Assembly: GCA_016182555.1 (NCBI GenBank)
Contig: JACPGJ010000006.1
Span: 1 to 53,289, forward strand
Direction of reading: 5' to 3'
DNA from: Candidatus Kerfeldbacteria bacterium
Lineage (GTDB): Bacteria > Patescibacteriota > Patescibacteriia > UBA9570 > XYC2-FULL-38-9
Length of the DNA: 53,289 bases
The translations under genes and the position numbers were made by a program. This document shows, one piece after another, positions 7,073 to 15,116 of the stretch. The notes under the pieces were generated by a model. That model made no database searches and was not told where the DNA came from. It was given only the letters and a program-made list of their open reading frames with translations. Position 1 is the stretch's first letter; every line of letters starts with the position of its first letter.

Positions 7073-7999
7073 CACTAAAATTGATTTTTAGATCTATGTG
7101 GACTATATCACCTTCCATAATTATGGAGGCTCGGCGTCTGATAGAAGTTTAATTCCTGAATATCAGGTACCTTCTATCTCACCCTTACGGGTTCAGTCTC
7201 TGAGGGGTCAAGATGTTTAAATAATGGGAGCTTATACGCAAAACAACTAAGAATATACGGCTGAATGGTTTGAAGAAATTGATCTCGACCACGTTTGCCG
7301 ATATATAATTTAATATACTTTTTCCCTCGTGAAGAAGGAGATTGGATTGACGATTCAATTGAAAATGTATTCCAGAGTACTGTTTGGAGAGTTTTGACCT
7401 CTTTTATAGAAAAGGCATCGGTACTCATTGAAAAAGAGTAATGATATTTTTCTCTAAAATCGAGGGTTCCATCATCCATATACCAAATAGCCAGTGTGAG
7501 CGGTGATTGAAAGAGTTTGGTAATAGTAGAAGGAATAATTTTTCGACCGCCTTGGTAAAATAGTTTTTTTATAGTCGTGAATTCTTCAATATAACGAGTT
7601 CCAAAGTACCATTGATTGTTATCTTGCCGGTGCTGCGGAGGTGTTTTGACTAGGTGAGAAAATTGCTCATATAGCCAGAAAACATACTCTTTTTTTGCTG
7701 CAGTCTGCTTGATTTGCAATCGAGTGCCAATATAACCGTTATATTCTAGTGATCCATCACCAAGGAGTAATCCGATCAGTATATCTTGTTGTTGTTGCGA
7801 TAAGATATTGACCATTATTGTATCATATCCGACTTCCCTGCTGATTGTCTATCGGGATCTTGAATGAATTCAAGACGCAGCCCCATACTAGATTTCCAGC
7901 ATATAAGCCAAGTTTGCTATTCGTCTTACGACGAAAAGTCGCGCACGGTATTTTATCTACGAAATTTTATTGCTATTTGTACTGCTATGTACTTTTTTC
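7073..7999 (-). mobile_element. Group I intron in 16S rRNA at position U516 (E. coli numbering)
   Basis: The 16S sequence breaks between CTAACTTCGT and GCCAGCAGC. Placing the borders so that the 5' exon ends in U and the intron ends in G, as group I splicing requires, gives exactly 7073-7999 (927 nt). Near the 3' end the minus strand shows CCTCAGAGACTGAAC, like the conserved R element (P3/P7), and GGTGATATAGTCC, like the S element AAGATATAGTCC (P7); upstream of the ORF AATCAGCAGGGAAGTC resembles the P/Q region (P4). An endonuclease ORF fills a peripheral loop between these core halves. Bacterial 16S introns occur mainly in Patescibacteria. Subgroup and P1 pairing were not resolved. Confidence 0.88.
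7174..7815 (-). CDS. LAGLIDADG homing endonuclease of the 16S intron
   Basis: 213 residues with two LAGLIDADG helices: DILIGLLLGDGSL near residue 15 and LTLAIWYMDDGTL near residue 110, each ending in the catalytic acidic residue. Two motifs in one chain mean a pseudosymmetric monomer that cuts an asymmetric site, here presumably intron-less 16S genes around position 516. The ATG at 7815 lies just after the P4-like element, and the stop lies inside the R-like element, so the last ~8 codons (PSETEPVRVR) double as intron core. Some related proteins also act as maturases; that is not visible here. Confidence 0.92.
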   Translation of the reverse strand: MVNILSQQQQDILIGLLLGDGSLEYNGYIGTRLQIKQTAAKKEYVFWLYEQFSHLVKTPPQHRQDNNQWYFGTRYIEEFTTIKKLFYQGGRKIIPSTITKLFQSPLTLAIWYMDDGTLDFREKYHYSFSMSTDAFSIKEVKTLQTVLWNTFSIESSIQSPSSRGKKYIKLYIGKRGRDQFLQTIQPYILSCFAYKLPLFKHLDPSETEPVRVR

Positions 8000-8124
8000 A
8001 CGAAGTTAGCAGCCCCTTATTCCTGTGGTACCATCGCAAGTTTTTCCCACAGAAAAGCAGTTTACACTCCGAAAAGCGTCTTCCTGCACGCGGCGTCGCT
8101 CCCTCAGACTTTCGTCCATTGGGG

Positions 8125-8179
<55 letters not shown>

Positions 8180-8423
8180 AGGCGGGTCATGCTCTCACAC
8201 CCGCTACCCGTCGTCGCCTTGGTGAGCTTTTACCTCACCAACTAGCTGATAGGCCAAAGGTCCCTCTCGAAGCGAAAAATCATTTACATAGGAATGTCAT
8301 ATGACCTCCTATGTCCATCGGGTATTAGCCACCGTTTCCGGTGGTTGTCCCCGTCTTCGAGGTAGGTTACCACTGTCTTACGCACCCGTTTGCCACTATA
8401 TCGTTCGACTTGCATGCCTTAGA

Positions 8424-8463
<40 letters not shown>

Positions 8464-8513
8464 AATAAAAGAACACTTGATTGCTTAAAGATTGCTCTTT
8501 AAGGCTTTTTTGA

Positions 8514-8533
8514 ATATTGCGTGAACGCAATAT
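8514..8533 (-). other. Hairpin in the 16S leader
   Basis: ATATTGCG TTCA CGCAATAT (minus strand) is a perfect 8-bp hairpin with a tetraloop, about 47 nt before the 16S 5' end. The 300-nt leader also holds CTCCGC..GCGGAG at 8602-8636. These are likely processing structures; no promoter other than 8765-8793 is evident. Confidence 0.55.
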
Positions 8534-8764
8534 CCGGATTTACAGAATTGGTTTATTATCTTATCGTGTATTCAGTTGTCAAATGGCAGACGTTTCTAAA
8601 TCCGCTCCGCAAAAAATATTTCTGCTATTCGCGGAGAATGCAGTACCACTTAAGGCGCAAAAAAACGTCTAAATTTAGGCAAAATGCTTTGTGTTCCGCC
8701 CAAGTTTAGCCGTTTTTCCTACAAAGATTAAATTGTAAGGAAGTTATTTTTCAATTGCCTGTAT

Positions 8765-8793
8765 ATAATACAGATAGTCTAAAAAGCTGTCAA
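8765..8793 (-). promoter_or_regulatory. 16S rRNA promoter
   Basis: Minus strand TTGACA, 17-nt spacer, TATTAT: the closest match to consensus in the region, with an AT-rich discriminator. Transcription would start near 8758, giving a leader of about 290 nt. Confidence 0.8.
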
Positions 8794-8863
8794 GCGGCGA
8801 AGGGTTCGTATTCCAGCACACATTGTGCACAATTTGTAAACACATATACAGGATCAGAAATGA

Positions 8864-8930
8864 CCGTTCGCGCCAGTGCCCCTTCACTAGCCGCTAATCG
8901 CTGAATCGTTCAGGAGCACTGCCGCTACGG
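8864..8930. other. Long imperfect hairpin between trmD and the 16S promoter
   Basis: Arms CCGT-GCG-CAGTGC-CC and GG-GCACTG-CGC-ACGG pair with small internal mismatches (about 15 pairs), enclosing a smaller hairpin CTGAA/TTCAG. There is no T-run, so it is not an ordinary terminator. A perfect 12-nt palindrome ATTGTGCACAAT lies at 8822-8833. Together with the 16S leader this accounts for the 470-nt gene-free stretch; nothing coding was seen. Confidence 0.5.
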
Positions 8931-8939
8931 TTAAAATTG

Positions 8940-9593
8940 TTATTCTACTTTACCAGAGTGATATTTACGCCATTCGCTAATTTTTTTGTGGTCGCCGGAA
9001 AGGAGAACCGGTGGCACACTTTGGCCTTCATATATTTCGGGGCGAGTATATTGTGGGTATTCTAAATAGCCTGGTTGGGAATGTGATTCGTCGGTGGACG
9101 ATTCCTCGTGACCCAGCACACCAGGGCGTAGGCGTGAAACAGCGTCAATAATCACCAATGCGCCTAATTCTCCACCGGTAAGCACAAAGTCACCAATCGA
9201 TATTTCTTCATCAACATAATGCAATACACGTTCATCTACCCCTTCATATCGTCCGCAGATCAATATCAGTTGGTCGTAGTCTTGAGCCAGTTGTTGTACT
9301 TTTGTTTGAGTAAGCCGCGAACCTTTTGCAGAAAGGAGAATGCAGCGTGAACGTTTTCGACGGCGAATGGATTTGAGTGTTTTGGCGATGGGTTCAACCT
9401 TCATCACCATTCCTGGTCCGCCCCCGTATGGGCTATCATCAACAGTATGATGTTTGTCTGTCGTTTTATTCCGTGGATTAAAAAAACGGACATCTATTTT
9501 TTTTGCTTGTCTGGCTCGTTTCAAAATACTGGCACCGAGTACTGAATCAAAGAGTTCCGGGAAAATAGTGACGACGTCAAAACGAATATTCAT
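8940..9593 (-). CDS. trmD: tRNA (guanine-37-N1)-methyltransferase TrmD
   Basis: 217 residues, close to the normal ~240. SPOUT-class knotted methyltransferase that uses S-adenosylmethionine to make m1G37 next to the anticodon and prevent +1 frameshifts. Diagnostic segments include VVTIFPELFDS, the DDSPYGGGPGMVMK loop, LICGRYEGVDERV and the knot region SIGDFVLTGGELGALVIID, ending with SQPGYLEYPQYTRPE. Its ATG overlaps the stop of the upstream membrane-protein gene (TAATG), so the two are translationally coupled. RimM, its usual neighbour, is absent here. Confidence 0.97.
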   Translation of the reverse strand: MNIRFDVVTIFPELFDSVLGASILKRARQAKKIDVRFFNPRNKTTDKHHTVDDSPYGGGPGMVMKVEPIAKTLKSIRRRKRSRCILLSAKGSRLTQTKVQQLAQDYDQLILICGRYEGVDERVLHYVDEEISIGDFVLTGGELGALVIIDAVSRLRPGVLGHEESSTDESHSQPGYLEYPQYTRPEIYEGQSVPPVLLSGDHKKISEWRKYHSGKVE

Positions 9594-10303
9594 TACTGAA
9601 GCACTTCGTTGGTATTTTCTTCCCCGCTGTTCACATTTGGAAAATCGGTAGTGGTTTCATCATTTGTATCTTCATCCGTCGGGTTTTCCACGGTGTCATT
9701 AGTCAAGTCGATGACATCACCGGTATTTGCTTCGCCATTTTCTTCATCGAGTTGCAGATCCTCGAAATCATCTTCATTAAAGGGTTGATATTTGATGCCG
9801 GTAATTTTCCATTTGCGGAACGGCTGTTTAAACAACGACCAGGTGTCATTTGCATCGCGTTTCAATTTGATTGTGACATCATCTTGAAATTCATCGAAAC
9901 CAACCGTGACAAAAGCATGATAATGGTGAGCAAAGTATTTTGGTAATGGTTTAATTTCTTTTTCTTGGTACCCGTATTTGTTGATTTGTGGAATTTGTTC
10001 GCCATTTTCTTCTGTGAACAATAATTGGGAGCGCCAGGCTTCGTCTGATGTGACTGCGGTTGTCACTGTTTTGGCGGCAATCCAATCTTCGACAAACCAT
10101 TGAATATTTTCTTGTTTACCTGGTTTTATCGTGTCACTCACATACGACATTGCTTTTTCTTGGTCTTTGGCTTCTAATGCGCTGAGGAATGCATTTAGTG
10201 TGCGTTGTGGGCTCGTCATCCATAATCCAATGGCCACGGCTACAAAAACGATGACCACAGTACCCAGAACGATGAAGAGTATTTTTTTTCCACGTGAGAG
10301 CAT
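9593..10303 (-). CDS. Membrane-anchored extracytoplasmic protein of unknown function
   Basis: 236 residues: a basic N-terminus (MLSRGKK), one hydrophobic helix (ILFIVLGTVVIVFVAVAIGLW) and an exported domain beginning TLNAFLSALEAKDQEKAMSYV, which resembles DUF4878/NTF2-like lumenal folds, then a Glu/Asp/Thr-rich tail from about residue 180. The tail looks like a flexible linker or cell-surface spacer. The gene occupies the place where rimM normally sits between rpsP-khpA and trmD, but nothing in the protein resembles RimM. It overlaps trmD by 1 nt and has its own promoter. Confidence 0.7.
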   Translation of the reverse strand: MLSRGKKILFIVLGTVVIVFVAVAIGLWMTSPQRTLNAFLSALEAKDQEKAMSYVSDTIKPGKQENIQWFVEDWIAAKTVTTAVTSDEAWRSQLLFTEENGEQIPQINKYGYQEKEIKPLPKYFAHHYHAFVTVGFDEFQDDVTIKLKRDANDTWSLFKQPFRKWKITGIKYQPFNEDDFEDLQLDEENGEANTGDVIDLTNDTVENPTDEDTNDETTTDFPNVNSGEENTNEVLQ

Positions 10304-10338
10304 AAAATATTCAATTACTCATTAATAAAGACATCATT

Positions 10339-10366
10339 AGTATACTCCATGTTAAAAAACTTTCAA
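10339..10366 (-). promoter_or_regulatory. Promoter of the membrane protein-trmD pair
   Basis: Minus strand TTGAAA, 16-nt spacer, TATACT; predicted leader about 30 nt. Confidence 0.6.
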
Positions 10367-10378
10367 AATGCGAAAATT

Positions 10379-10407
10379 AAAAATCCCGCCGTGCGGCAGG
10401 ATTTTTG
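10379..10407 (-). terminator. Terminator after the KH-domain gene
   Basis: AAAATCC-GCC..GGC-GGATTTTT stem with T-runs on both strands, 16 nt after the KH gene stop. Confidence 0.8.
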
Positions 10408-10422
10408 GTTTTATCGTTGATA

Positions 10423-10803
10423 TTAGATATCGAGGTTATCAATCGCACTGGATGTGGAATTCATTGATGGAGCAGGAGCGTCCATGGATGAATCCATTGG
10501 TCGTTGTTCATGACGACGCATGCGATCTCCTTCTGGTTCGTTAATCTTCAAGTTCACACGAGCTTGGTTCTTCGCTCCAACAACACGCAATAATGTGCGA
10601 ATTGCTTTTGCGGTAGCACCTTGGCGGCCGATGACCTGACCCAAATCTTTTGGATCAACAGTGAGTGTAATCAGTACACCCATTTCATCTGTGCGACGTT
10701 GCGTGGAAACCGCATCTGGGTTGTCAACGATAGATTTGACAACGAATTCCACGAACTGTTGGTCTTTGTACTCTTCCATTGCAGTAGAGTTAATGGTTAT
10801 CAC
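10423..10803 (-). CDS. khpA: KH-domain RNA-binding protein (KhpA-like)
   Basis: 126 residues from GTG at 10803. A single type II KH domain covers residues ~15-90 with the GxxG loop in VIGRQGATAKAIRTLL. The C-terminal ~35 residues are Met/Ser/Pro-rich and low complexity. KhpA binds single-stranded RNA and in Firmicutes works with KhpB in cell elongation; placement after rpsP is classic. The start is uncertain: TATAAT (10809-10814) ends 5 nt before the GTG, implying a leaderless mRNA, while ATG at 10779 would give a 24-nt leader without Shine-Dalgarno. It has its own terminator on each side, so it is not cotranscribed with rpsP or trmD. Confidence 0.85.
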   Translation of the reverse strand: MITINSTAMEEYKDQQFVEFVVKSIVDNPDAVSTQRRTDEMGVLITLTVDPKDLGQVIGRQGATAKAIRTLLRVVGAKNQARVNLKINEPEGDRMRRHEQRPMDSSMDAPAPSMNSTSSAIDNLDI

Positions 10804-10895
10804 GCTGTATTATATTTTGTGTATGAATGGTCAGCGTGTCATCCGTTCATCCACAGTAATGAATATCATATCATATACACAAGGTGTGTCAATGA

Positions 10896-10925
10896 ACAAA
10901 AACACCCGCTGCATGAGCGGGTGTT
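10896..10925 (-). terminator. Terminator after rpsP
   Basis: AACACCCGCT, 5-nt loop, AGCGGGTGTT followed by a T-run on the minus strand. Confidence 0.85.
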
Positions 10926-10941
10926 ACAGTATTGTGCTGAT

Positions 10942-11289
10942 TTATTTTTTTGCTGGGGTTGCTTCAGGGGCGGTTCCTTCTGTTGCTGCTGCCTCTCCTT
11001 CTGCAGATTTTTTATTCATATGCACCACGCGTTTTTTCTTCCCAGTCATGATACCAGTTTCGATGAGCATATTGTGTACAGTAGGTGATGGTTGCGCGCC
11101 TTTCGATAACCAATAAAGAATGCGTTCTTTATTCAATTGCATTTGTTCTTCACGCTTTGGTAAATGTGGGTTATACGAACCCAGAGTTTCTTGTGCGGCT
11201 GATTTTGGTGCACGCGTTTTTTCTTGCAACACCATGCGGAACGCCGCAGTATTTTTTCGCCCGATACGAGCGAGTCTAATCGTAAGCAT
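10942..11289 (-). CDS. rpsP: 30S ribosomal protein bS16
   Basis: 115 residues from the ATG at 11289. It begins MLTIRLARIGRKNTAAFRMV, the normal bS16 start, continues ETLGSYNPHLPKR and ILYWLSKGAQPSPTVHNML, and carries an Ala/Glu/Lys tail longer than in E. coli. bS16 helps assemble the 30S body. The reading frame is open to 11337, but the promoter -10 box lies just before that ATG, so the upstream codons are not transcribed or lie at the very 5' end. Confidence 0.95.
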   Translation of the reverse strand: MLTIRLARIGRKNTAAFRMVLQEKTRAPKSAAQETLGSYNPHLPKREEQMQLNKERILYWLSKGAQPSPTVHNMLIETGIMTGKKKRVVHMNKKSAEGEAAATEGTAPEATPAKK

Positions 11290-11339
11290 TGGAGGATAAT
11301 CAATAGTCATTAAAACGAGAGCACGCGATAGTGCCATTC

Positions 11340-11367
11340 AGTATACGGAATGGGGAGTAATTGTCAA
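11340..11367 (-). promoter_or_regulatory. rpsP promoter
   Basis: Minus strand TTGACA, 16-nt spacer, TATACT; transcription should start near 11333, about 44 nt before the rpsP ATG. Confidence 0.75.
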
Positions 11368-11375
11368 GCATTCTA

Positions 11376-11404
11376 TTGTCATTCTCAGAAAAAGGGGATA
11401 GCAT
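11376..11404 (+). promoter_or_regulatory. Promoter of the membrane-protein gene
   Basis: TTGTCA, 17-nt spacer, TAGCAT, back to back with the rpsP promoter; leader about 33 nt. Confidence 0.5.
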
Positions 11405-11443
11405 AGAAGCTAGAAATAATAATTATTTTGATGAGCGCACTCT

Positions 11444-12340
11444 ATGGCGGAATTACAACCCTTTAGGCAAGTATTGAGAACAAGCTGGGAAACGTATACG
11501 AATCAATTTCGGTTTTTCCTGATTGTCGTCCTCTGTTTTGTTTTTCCATTGCAATTATTGAGCTCGTGGGCATTACCGAATCCATTGAGCGAACAATTGA
11601 TGGATCGGTTAACGCAAAGCGACGTGACCACCGCGAATGTTTCTCATATTGCAACGGATTTGGTGAGGCAGCAATTGACCGAGAATGATGACACGAGAAT
11701 GATGGTTGGATATGGAGCGTTGGTCATCTCCTGGCTATTGTCGTTTTATTTAATGGCAGCAATAATATTGGGTGTTTGGCGGGTGGCGAAACATGCACCT
11801 GGCGATCAGGAACAATTAGTCGTACAAGATATACTTCGTGATGCAAAACAATATTGGTGGCCGCTGTTTTGGACCCAGCTGCTTATGAGTTTGTTATTGG
11901 GTTTTTTCTTCGTTTTATTTATTATTCCGGCTATTATTTTTTCTGTGTATTGGGCATTTGCTGGTGTTGCCGTTGTCGTTACCAATAGAAAATATATGCA
12001 CGCCTTGCAATATAGCCGTCGAATTGTTCGGGGATATTGGTGGCCAACCGCCGCACGTTTTTTCCTCGTTGGCGCAATGGTTAGTATTGTAGTGACTATT
12101 ATCAGTATTCCTGTGGCGACATTGGCCGGGCAATTTTCTGCGATCCAAGCCGTGTTGGTGGCGATTAGCGAATTGATGGGATTATTTATTTCTGTATGGA
12201 CGGTCTATTATTTTCAAGATTTGCAACGTGTATATGAATCACGTCTGTCTGCCGGCACACAAACAACGGGCCATGTGATTGAACAGCACGCAGAAGAAAA
12301 CGAACAAGAAGAATCTGAACAAGATCACCAAGAAGAGTAA
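11444..12340 (+). CDS. Polytopic membrane protein, unknown function
   Basis: 298 residues. A cytoplasmic start (MAELQPFRQVLRTSWETY) leads into about six hydrophobic helices, among them FFLIVVLCFVFPLQLL, ALVISWLLSFYLMAAIIL and LLLGFFFVLFIIPAIIFSVYWAF, then an acidic Glu/Gln tail of ~25 residues. The layout resembles the membrane domain found in glycerophosphodiester phosphodiesterase-type and DUF975-like proteins, but no catalytic motif is present. The 33083-34057 protein has a similar plan. The gene converges on smc with 2 nt between stops and no terminator. Confidence 0.65.
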   Translation: MAELQPFRQVLRTSWETYTNQFRFFLIVVLCFVFPLQLLSSWALPNPLSEQLMDRLTQSDVTTANVSHIATDLVRQQLTENDDTRMMVGYGALVISWLLSFYLMAAIILGVWRVAKHAPGDQEQLVVQDILRDAKQYWWPLFWTQLLMSLLLGFFFVLFIIPAIIFSVYWAFAGVAVVVTNRKYMHALQYSRRIVRGYWWPTAARFFLVGAMVSIVVTIISIPVATLAGQFSAIQAVLVAISELMGLFISVWTVYYFQDLQRVYESRLSAGTQTTGHVIEQHAEENEQEESEQDHQEE

Positions 12341-12342
12341 TA

Positions 12343-15030
12343 CTATTCTTGGACTAATTCTTCCGCTTCGGTGAGTTCAACGCTGAGGATATGTGATTTA
12401 CCTTCTTTGCCAACAGTGACACCATAGAGAATATCGGCAGCGCGCATAGTGACGCGGTTATGGGTGATAATCACAATTTGTGTTTTGTGGCTGAGCTCCG
12501 AAATAATGGCTGCGAGTTTTTCTGAATTTTCTTCATCTAATGCTGCTTCAACTTCATCGAGCACGACAAATGGAGATGGATTGTGTGCAATAATTGCGCA
12601 GAGCAGCGCAATAGAGATAAGCGATTTCTCTCCGCCAGAAAGAGCAGTCACATTCGTGATTTTTTTCCCTGCGGGCGATGCCATAACATCAATGCCCGAA
12701 ATGACTTTTTGTCTCTTCTTCTTTTTGCCAATCAGTTCGCGTTCTTTTTCTTGTTGAATACTTTCTGTGGCGCCATCAGACACTACGGTATCAGTCGCAT
12801 CAACGTTTTCTTCTTCAGTATCGGTGAGCATTAATAATTTTGCTGCGCCTCCACCAAAGAGCACCGTGAAATATTTTTGGAAATGTTCATTGATCCGTTT
12901 AAAGTTTTTTTGGAATTGTGCATGAATGGTTTTATCTAATTCATCAATGATTTTTTCGAGTGAAATAATTGCCGTAGAAAGATCGGTTGTTTGTTTTTGT
13001 AAGAAATCAAAGCGTTCTTTGGTTTCTTCATATTCTTTCATCATCTCTGGGTCAATGCTACCGATGGATTCCAATTGGCGACTGAGTGAAGCCATCTTTT
13101 CTTCAGCGGCATGGCGTGCAGTCAATGGTTCGCCGGTGTAATGATAAATGGCGTCAATAGATTCACTTGGCAATGCTCGCGTAATGGTATTTTGTACATC
13201 TTCTCGGCGTGTTTCTATTCGAGCAATATGAATTTCAATACTATTGGCTTGTTGGCGGATAGCGGTGAGTTTGCGCTGCAGTGTACGAATATCGCTTTGA
13301 ATACTCACTAAACGCGTTTTCTTTTCTTCTTCTTCTTGGTTGAACTGGTCAATGTTCGCGCGAACCGCATTCAATTTTGTATCGTCGTGTGCAATCTGTC
13401 CTTCTAATTCGTTGAGTGTTTCATGTTGACGTTTGATTTGGTCTTGTGCTTCGTTACTTTCTTTTTCTGCACTGGCAGCCGTGATATCAGATTGAATGGT
13501 TGCCAGTTCGTCTTCACCGCGGCGAATTTGCGTATGCAGCATCTGTACTTTTGCACGACAAGATTCAATACTCACTCGCAGTTCATTCAGTTGGTGTTGA
13601 GCGGTGTCGCGTTCTTGCACTAATCGTTCCAACAGTTGTTCCTGATGTTTCATTTCTACACGTAGTGCTTCCACGGCGTCTTTTTCTTCTGCATGTAGGC
13701 GATCCATAAATTCGGCAAATTGTTGTGTAAGGCGTTTGCCATGTGACTGGACACTTTTGAATTCTTCCAGCGATTTTGTTTGCAGTAATTGGCGCAAGAA
13801 ATCTTGTTGTTGTGCAAATAAATTTTGTAGTTCGGTTTGAATTTCGGGAATCGTCATCGCATGTGATCGTGTTTCAATCTGTTCTTTCAATTTCAAAATA
13901 TTGTATTCTTGTTCACGAAATTCATTCTTGAGCGATTCCACATTTTTTTCGGCACGCGCGAGTTCGTTTTGTTCACGGTGCATCTGCTCTTCTAATAATT
14001 GTACGCTGCCAGCTTGCTCTTGAATGTCTTTCAAAATTTCATCTTCTTTGCGTTTCATCCATACGAGGCTGAGTTCCCCTTGTTTTTGATGCTCTAATTC
14101 TAACTTGCCTTTTAATACGGCTTGTTCTTTTAATAAAAAACTTTTGTGTTCGAGCAGCTCATTAAACTGTTGTTGGAGTTGTTGATAGCGTTCTCCACGG
14201 GATGCTTCTTGCGAAATAGCGTCGCTTGCTGTTTGTGCGGTAGCAAGGTCTGATTCTAATTGTTGTGTTGTCGTTTGTTGTTGCGCCAGCTCTGTTTTGA
14301 GTGTGTGATGCTCCGCGGTTAATTCGTTCCACAGTGAACCATAGTATTGAATTTGGAGTGCGCGTAATTCTGTTTCTAATTTTTCCCGTTTTTCTAAGCG
14401 TTTCACTTGGCGCGTCAATGATTGTAAATGTGGTTCAATTTCGGTCAACAATACTTCGCCTTGTACCAAGTGTTCTTCAGTGCGGATCAATTTATTTATG
14501 GCTTGGTCGCGTTTAATTTGAAATTCACGCACGCCGGTGGCTTCGTCAAGAAATATTTTTCTCTCTTGAGGTGTGGCATTCAGGAAATGGGTAATCATGC
14601 CTTGGCCAATAACTGCATAAGATTTTTGACCAAACTTGGCTTGGGCAAGCATGAGGATAATATCTTGCAAACGCACCTGCGCATTATTCACCCGATATTC
14701 CGATTCGCCGCTGCGGAAAATTTTACGAGAGATGACCACCTCATTGTAATCGAGCGGAAGTTTATGGTCGCGGTTATCGAGGTGGAGTTCGACTTGTGCC
14801 ATGCCCAGACGAGAGAGTTGATCGGAACCGCCAAAAATAACATCATGCGAAGATTTGCTGCGCAGTGTTTTCATGCTCTGTTCTCCTAATACCCAGCGAA
14901 TGGCATCGGCGATATTAGATTTTCCTGAACCATTTGGCCCAACAATAGCCGTGAAGTTTTTTGGGAATTCAAAAACAGTTTTATCGGCAAAAGATTTAAA
15001 CCCGTGGAGAACCAGTTTATCTAAACGCAT
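12343..15030 (-). CDS. smc: SMC-family chromosome segregation ATPase without a visible hinge
   Basis: 895 residues; typical SMC is 1,150-1,200. N-terminal head: MRLDKLVLHGFKSFADKT, Walker A GPNGSGKSN at 31-39, IRWVLGEQSMKTLRS. Coiled coil runs from about 170 to 780, rich in Gln/Glu/Lys. C-terminal head: signature TALSGGEKSLISIALL near 797, Walker B FVVLDEVEAALDE near 822, His switch VIITHN. At the midpoint (residues ~395-470), where the ~150-residue globular hinge should be, there is only more helical sequence with a break near HAMTIPEIQ. The head sequence is SMC rather than RecN, Rad50 or SbcC (no CxxC hook). The -10 box is 7 nt before the ATG, so the mRNA is leaderless. Confidence 0.88.
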   Translation of the reverse strand: MRLDKLVLHGFKSFADKTVFEFPKNFTAIVGPNGSGKSNIADAIRWVLGEQSMKTLRSKSSHDVIFGGSDQLSRLGMAQVELHLDNRDHKLPLDYNEVVISRKIFRSGESEYRVNNAQVRLQDIILMLAQAKFGQKSYAVIGQGMITHFLNATPQERKIFLDEATGVREFQIKRDQAINKLIRTEEHLVQGEVLLTEIEPHLQSLTRQVKRLEKREKLETELRALQIQYYGSLWNELTAEHHTLKTELAQQQTTTQQLESDLATAQTASDAISQEASRGERYQQLQQQFNELLEHKSFLLKEQAVLKGKLELEHQKQGELSLVWMKRKEDEILKDIQEQAGSVQLLEEQMHREQNELARAEKNVESLKNEFREQEYNILKLKEQIETRSHAMTIPEIQTELQNLFAQQQDFLRQLLQTKSLEEFKSVQSHGKRLTQQFAEFMDRLHAEEKDAVEALRVEMKHQEQLLERLVQERDTAQHQLNELRVSIESCRAKVQMLHTQIRRGEDELATIQSDITAASAEKESNEAQDQIKRQHETLNELEGQIAHDDTKLNAVRANIDQFNQEEEEKKTRLVSIQSDIRTLQRKLTAIRQQANSIEIHIARIETRREDVQNTITRALPSESIDAIYHYTGEPLTARHAAEEKMASLSRQLESIGSIDPEMMKEYEETKERFDFLQKQTTDLSTAIISLEKIIDELDKTIHAQFQKNFKRINEHFQKYFTVLFGGGAAKLLMLTDTEEENVDATDTVVSDGATESIQQEKERELIGKKKKRQKVISGIDVMASPAGKKITNVTALSGGEKSLISIALLCAIIAHNPSPFVVLDEVEAALDEENSEKLAAIISELSHKTQIVIITHNRVTMRAADILYGVTVGKEGKSHILSVELTEAEELVQE

Positions 15031-15037
15031 AGGCTGG

Positions 15038-15043
15038 ATTATA
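15038..15043 (-). promoter_or_regulatory. smc promoter (-10), leaderless
   Basis: TATAAT preceded by TGG (extended -10 like), seven bases before the smc ATG. A second, divergent TATACT at 15066-15071 points toward the CAP-domain gene. Confidence 0.6.
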
Positions 15044-15116
15044 CCAGAATTATCCTGAAAATGGTATACTTTAACAAGACTATTTTATCATGGTCCTTCC
15101 ATGGTCCTGTGCGATC

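Noticed and set aside
8491-8503. Sequence TTGCTCTTTAAG resembling a boxA antitermination site beside 16S
   Set aside because: It lies on the strand opposite to rRNA transcription, so it cannot act in the 16S leader.
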